Assembly (NCBI GenBank): GCA_021791615.1
Contig: JAJYWG010000328.1
Location: 1 to 27,305, forward strand
DNA: 27,305 nucleotides
Origin: Actinomycetes bacterium
GTDB lineage: Bacteria; Actinomycetota; Acidimicrobiia; Acidimicrobiales; RAAP-2
Reading direction: 5' to 3'
Position numbers and translations under genes: made by a program. A model generated the notes under the pieces. It searched no databases. It was not told where the DNA came from and saw only the letters and a list, made by a program, of their open reading frames with translations. Within the stretch, counting starts at the first letter, position 1. Each line of letters begins with the position of its first letter. This document shows, one piece after another, positions 24,063 to 27,305 of this stretch.

Positions 24063-25808
24063 ATGACCTTCCGCCGGCCACGGGGGACCTCCGCGAGCGC
24101 GGAGGTGAGCCTCGGGGCATCCCGGGCCCGGATGATGCTGCTGGCCCTCCTGGGGGTGGTGCTGGGTGGGGTCGGCGGGGTGGCGGCGTTCATGGTGGTC
24201 CGGCTGGTCGGCTTGATCAGCAATCTCGCCCTGCTCCACCGGGTCGGGTTCCAGCTGCCCGTCCTCCGCCACTACCACCCCGTCCCCGAGCTCGTGGCCG
24301 TCGGGGTGGGGGGCGCCGTGGTCGTGGCGCTGCTCGCTCTGTGGAGCCCCGTCATCAAGGGCCACGGGATCCCCGAGTCCCTCGAGTCGATCCTGCTCAG
24401 GGAGAGCCGGATCAAGCCCCGCGTCCTGTTGGCCAAGCCGTTGTCGGCCGCGGTGGCCATGGGCACCGGTGGTCCGTTCGGCGCCGAGGGGCCGATCATC
24501 GTCACCGGCGGGTGCATCGGCTCGCTCCTCGGTCAGTGGATCCGCGTGTCGCCTGCGGAGCGTCGGATCCTCCTCGCCACCGGAGCGGCGGCGGGCATGG
24601 CCGGCGTGTTCGACACCCCGGTGGCCGCCATCATCCTCGCCTTCGAGCTCCTCCTCTTCGAGCGGTCGCTCCGCGCCCTTCTGCCGCTGGTGCTGGCGAC
24701 CGGCATCTCGAGCGAGCTCCACACGCTCCTCCTCGGCGGCCACCCCCTCTTTGCCGTCACCTTCCCGATCACCTACACCGCGCCCCAACTCCCGCTCTTC
24801 TGCGTGCTCGGGGTGGCGGCCGGCGCGTTGGCAATCGTGCTCAACAAGGGCTTGTTCGCCTTCGAAGGCTGCTTCCGGCGGCTGCCGGTACCCGAGGCGT
24901 ACCACCCGCTCATCGGCGCTGTGGCGTTCACCACCATCGGGTTGGCGGTCCCCGGGTCCCTCTCGGTCGGCTACTGGGCCATCAGCGACGCCGTGAACGG
25001 GAGGTTCCTCCTGGGGGCGGCTGCGGCCCTCTGCGTGGCCAAGCTGTTCTCGTGGTGGATCGCGCTGGCGTCCAACACCTCCGGCGGCACCCTCGCCCCG
25101 ATCTTCCTCATCGGGGCGACCATGGGCGAGACGGTCGGCATCGGCTTCGCCCACCTGTTCCCCTCGCTCCACGTCGCCCCGGCGGCGTTCGCGCTGGTGG
25201 CCATGGGCGCCAGCTTCGGAGTCGCAGCACGGGCACCGCTCACCGGCGCCGTCTTCGCCATCGAGGTCACCGGGGCGATCCACCTATTGATCCCCATGCT
25301 GCTCGCACTCGGGATCGCCGAGGTGGTGGGCGAGCTCGCCCTCACCGAGCGGCTGATGACCGACAAGCTGGTGCGGCGAGGGTTCCGCGTCGAGTTCGAC
25401 ACCGAGGTGGACCCCTTCCGAACGGCCGTCGCCGGCCAGGCCATGGACCCGTTGCCCGAGGAGCCCGCCGCCGTGGCCGGGCGGAGCGTGGACCGCTTCT
25501 CGTACCTCCGGGACGCGCTGGCGATCTTTCTCGTCGAGAAGGACGCCACCAGCGTGGTGGTCACCGAGGGCGGCAAACCGGTGGGGGTCATCGCTCGCGA
25601 CACCATGGCCGAGGTGCTCGGCCGGCGGATCGCCGAGTCCACGTTGCAGCCGCCGGCATTGCGTTGGCCCTCGGGACCGGCCGCGCGCCTGCGCGCCCGG
25701 GCGTCCCGTCGGGCTCGCGTCCGCCGGCTCGATGAAGCTCACGGCGCCGGCGCGCTGGCGGCCGCCGGCCCCGGTGACGAGGACGCCACCGGCGAGGTGG
25801 ACCCGTGA
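24063..25808 (+). CDS. CLC-family chloride channel/transporter with C-terminal extension
   Basis: This 581-aa integral membrane protein has the anion selectivity motifs of the family: GHGIPES (100-106, aligned to GSGIP, with His101 at the central Ser position), GTGGPFGAEGP (134-144, gating Glu142) and GGTLAPIFLIGA. At the internal proton glutamate of the E. coli exchanger (after AFE, residue 196) there is Leu, so coupling to protons is uncertain. After about residue 435 a cytosolic part contains one CBS-like segment (ALAIFLVEKDATSVVVTEGGKPVGVIARD) and a basic tail. ATG 24063 follows AAGG by 7 nt. It overlaps the MarR gene by 4 nt, indicating co-expression, and is divergent from the DUF3565 fusion. 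Confidence 0.9.
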   Translation: MTFRRPRGTSASAEVSLGASRARMMLLALLGVVLGGVGGVAAFMVVRLVGLISNLALLHRVGFQLPVLRHYHPVPELVAVGVGGAVVVALLALWSPVIKGHGIPESLESILLRESRIKPRVLLAKPLSAAVAMGTGGPFGAEGPIIVTGGCIGSLLGQWIRVSPAERRILLATGAAAGMAGVFDTPVAAIILAFELLLFERSLRALLPLVLATGISSELHTLLLGGHPLFAVTFPITYTAPQLPLFCVLGVAAGALAIVLNKGLFAFEGCFRRLPVPEAYHPLIGAVAFTTIGLAVPGSLSVGYWAISDAVNGRFLLGAAAALCVAKLFSWWIALASNTSGGTLAPIFLIGATMGETVGIGFAHLFPSLHVAPAAFALVAMGASFGVAARAPLTGAVFAIEVTGAIHLLIPMLLALGIAEVVGELALTERLMTDKLVRRGFRVEFDTEVDPFRTAVAGQAMDPLPEEPAAVAGRSVDRFSYLRDALAIFLVEKDATSVVVTEGGKPVGVIARDTMAEVLGRRIAESTLQPPALRWPSGPAARLRARASRRARVRRLDEAHGAGALAAAGPGDEDATGEVDP

Positions 25809-26350
25809 CGCCGGCCCGGAACGACCGGGGACGGCGCGACGGGCGCAACGGGAACGACCGCGAGCGAACGTCGTTCACGGCAGACGACTACCGGGCGATC
25901 CTCCGTTTCCGGACGCGCATCCGCCGGTTCCTGGCGTGGTCCGGCGACCAGGCCCGGGCGGCCGGGATCACGCCCGCGCAACATCAGCTTCTCCTGGCCG
26001 TGCGCGGGCACGACGACGCCGAGGGACCCACGATCGGCGACATCGCCGACTACCTCCAGCTCCGGCACCACTCGGCCGTCGGGCTCGTCGATCGCGCCGA
26101 GGCGGCCGGGTTGGTGCGGCGGGCGGGCGACCCGCACGACCGGCGACTGGCCCACGTCCAGCTGCGTGCCGAGGGAGCCCGCGTCCTCGAGCGACTCACC
26201 GCGCTCCACCTCTCCGAACTGCGCTCGCTCGCCGGCGGCACCCTCCTCCCCGACCTCCCTGCCGAGCTCGACGACGGCACCGACGTCGACGACGCAGCCG
26301 GCGCCCGCACCGGCGCTCCCGATGGTTTCCCCGTCACGCGGGGCGGGTAG
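25805..26350 (+). CDS. MarR-family transcriptional regulator
   Basis: This 181-aa protein has a winged HTH at about 55-125: ITPAQHQLLLAV, TIGDIADYLQLRHHSAVGLVDRAEAAGLVRR, then the wing DPHDRRLAHVQL typical of MarR. The N-terminus is basic (NDRGRRDGRNGNDRE) and the C-terminus is an acidic, probably disordered tail. GTG 25805 overlaps the CLC stop as GTGA. Direct control of the CLC operon or of the next gene is likely but not shown. A GGTGCG-GT-CGCACC inverted repeat lies just downstream. Confidence 0.88.
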   Translation: MTPARNDRGRRDGRNGNDRERTSFTADDYRAILRFRTRIRRFLAWSGDQARAAGITPAQHQLLLAVRGHDDAEGPTIGDIADYLQLRHHSAVGLVDRAEAAGLVRRAGDPHDRRLAHVQLRAEGARVLERLTALHLSELRSLAGGTLLPDLPAELDDGTDVDDAAGARTGAPDGFPVTRGG

Positions 26351-26366
26351 GTTGCCGAGAGAACGC

Positions 26367-26404
26367 TCGTACTACGATATGAATGGCGGCGGTGCGGTCG
26401 CACC
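26367..26404. promoter_or_regulatory. Leader elements upstream of the DUF1707 gene
   Basis: Two signals lie in the 92-bp gap. TCG-N4-ACGATAT at 26367-26380 matches the core of the shared motif upstream of the DUF3565 gene and its neighbour. GGTGCG-GT-CGCACC at 26391-26404 is a 14-bp inverted repeat, a candidate MarR operator or hairpin. Both are short enough to be chance. Confidence 0.3.
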
Positions 26405-26442
26405 AGTTCGACGGAGCCCCGCCGTGAGGGAGTGGAGCGCCG

Positions 26443-26853
26443 ATGATCGAGGTCGTGCTCGCTGCAGTCATGCTCGTGGTGGTCTACGAGCTGGCCCAGA
26501 TCGCCGCCTTCGCCGCACGGGAGCTGTCCCGCGCCGACGACCGGGCCGACGACCGGGCCGCCTCACGCGTCGACGACCGGCACGCCCATCGCGTCGCCGG
26601 AGGGGGCGGCCGGAGCCGGCCGCAGACGCGCCGCTGCCCGGCACGCACGTTGGCGTCCGACGCCGAGCGGGACCGTACGGCAAGAGCGATCGGCGAGGCG
26701 ATGGCCCAGGGGCGGCTCGGCCTGGACGAGGGGATCCGGCGCATCGAAGCGGCCCTCGTGGCCCGGCACACCGGGGACCTCGACACCCTGGCGTCCGACC
26801 TGCCCCAGCCTCCGGGCTCGCCGTTCGCCGACCGCCTCGAGACCGGGCGGTGA
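26443..26853 (+). CDS. Small membrane-anchored DUF1707 protein
   Basis: This 136-aa protein has one N-terminal membrane segment (VVLAAVMLVVVYELAQIAAFA, about 4-24), a charged Arg/Asp linker (RADDRADDRAASRVDD), then a DUF1707 domain at about 72-122: SDAERDRTARAIGEAMAQGRL, LDEGIRRIEAALVARHTGDL and LASDLP. That domain is common in actinobacterial membrane and cell-envelope proteins and has no settled function. ATG 26443 lies downstream of GGGAGTGGAG. It converges with the DUF1634 gene, with only 9 nt between stops. Confidence 0.75.
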   Translation: MIEVVLAAVMLVVVYELAQIAAFAARELSRADDRADDRAASRVDDRHAHRVAGGGGRSRPQTRRCPARTLASDAERDRTARAIGEAMAQGRLGLDEGIRRIEAALVARHTGDLDTLASDLPQPPGSPFADRLETGR

Positions 26854-26862
26854 GGTACGAGC

Positions 26863-27255
26863 TCAGGCTCCGGCGAGGAAGAACGAGCCGACGAGCACGA
26901 CCAGGACGTACAGCGTGACGATGGCCATGGGCGGGTCCTTCTCGTAGAGGAAGGACAGCACGCCGACTGCCACCCGCAGCACCGGCGTGAGGATCAGGAT
27001 CAGCACGCCGAGCACCACGATCCCACGTCCCTCCCCCGCGGCGATCGAGTGCCCGAGGGACGAGAGCGAGTGCGGGAACGGCGTCGTCTTCGACGTGAGC
27101 TCGTGGTAAGAGAAGTGCCCGCGGAGCGGGACGTAGGCGCTGTGGTGGGCGAACATCAGCCCGAGCCCGACGGCGATGACGAGGACGCTCACGACGACGC
27201 CGACCCGCAGGACCAGGCTGATCGCGACCTCGACCTTGCGGACCTTCTCCTCCAT
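26863..27255 (-). CDS. DUF1634 membrane protein
   Basis: This 130-aa protein has three hydrophobic segments: about 10-34 (AISLVLRVGVVVSVLVIAVGLGLMF region), 75-98 (GRGIVVLGVLILILTPVLRVAVGVL region) and 110-128. The ILTPVLRV motif before the second cytoplasmic loop is the DUF1634 hallmark. Function is unknown; members are often encoded beside TauE/SafE (TSUP) anion exporters. Here the ATG overlaps the TGA of an upstream gene (TGATG), so the two are translationally coupled, which fits that arrangement. Confidence 0.82.
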   Translation of the reverse strand: MEEKVRKVEVAISLVLRVGVVVSVLVIAVGLGLMFAHHSAYVPLRGHFSYHELTSKTTPFPHSLSSLGHSIAAGEGRGIVVLGVLILILTPVLRVAVGVLSFLYEKDPPMAIVTLYVLVVLVGSFFLAGA

Positions 27256-27305
27256 CAGCGCCGCCTCTTCGGGGGTGTGCTGGCGCCGCCGGCTCCGGTG
27301 TCCCG
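27255..27305 (-). CDS. C-terminal end of a gene cut by the right edge
   Basis: On the minus strand the last 16 codons before TGA (27255-27257) read RDTGAGGASTPPKRRR. The TGA shares its A with the ATG of the DUF1634 gene. The basic, disordered tail would fit the cytosolic end of a membrane protein. From DUF1634 context a TSUP-family anion exporter is the best guess; the visible residues do not prove it. Confidence 0.4.
   Translation of the reverse strand, partial: RDTGAGGASTPPKRRR

Overview
This window reads as chromosomal DNA of a high-GC actinomycetote. The flanks are very GC-rich: 46 of 60 bases are G or C in 24541-24600, hand-counted. They carry gene families common in actinobacteria: a PutA-type P5C dehydrogenase with its C-terminal extension, a DUF1707 protein, a GH76 protein and an actinobacterial-style pdxH. 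A placement in or near Acidimicrobiia is only an impression. I see no rRNA, tRNA, CRISPR array, transposase or integrase.

Left flank (1-7890): the C-terminal part of a proline-degradation enzyme enters from the left edge and runs convergently into pdxH (pyridoxamine phosphate oxidase). A GAF-EAL cyclic-di-GMP phosphodiesterase candidate is divergent from pdxH. A GH76-family protein with a Thr-His-Gly-rich insert follows, then a large fusion of a small-molecule kinase and a class III PLP enzyme.

Centre (7968-21847): twelve genes on the minus strand, clearly less GC-rich (24 of 60 in 13981-14040) and closely packed, with four 4-nt overlaps. The transcription order is: GntR/FCD regulator, tandem alpha/beta hydrolase, metallo-beta-lactamase-fold hydrolase, enolase-superfamily dehydratase, sugar-binding protein, two CUT1 permeases, DapA/KdgD-family lyase, SDR, D-serine-dehydratase/D-threonine-aldolase-like PLP enzyme, UgpC/MsmX-type ATPase, and alpha-ketoglutarate-semialdehyde dehydrogenase. 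The simplest reading is an acquired operon for uptake of a substituted sugar or sugar acid, hydrolytic release, and non-phosphorylative (Weimberg-type) conversion to 2-oxoglutarate. The PLP enzyme and the tandem hydrolase suggest the substrate is not a plain aldonate. A perfect 36-bp palindrome lies over the -10 element of a recognisable promoter and runs into the GTG of the regulator gene, which suggests an autoregulated, leaderless transcript. Both edges of this block carry the same imperfect palindrome, CGCGGCG-N2/N5-CGCCGAC.

Right flank (21961-27305): a HAD phosphatase, an unrecognised 186-aa protein, a DUF3565/DUF1971/Cys-rich fusion, a CLC chloride transporter overlapping a MarR regulator, a DUF1707 membrane protein, and a DUF1634 membrane protein coupled to a gene cut by the right edge. 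A 17-bp motif (14 of 17 identical) precedes the unrecognised gene and the DUF3565 gene, and may mark a small local regulon.
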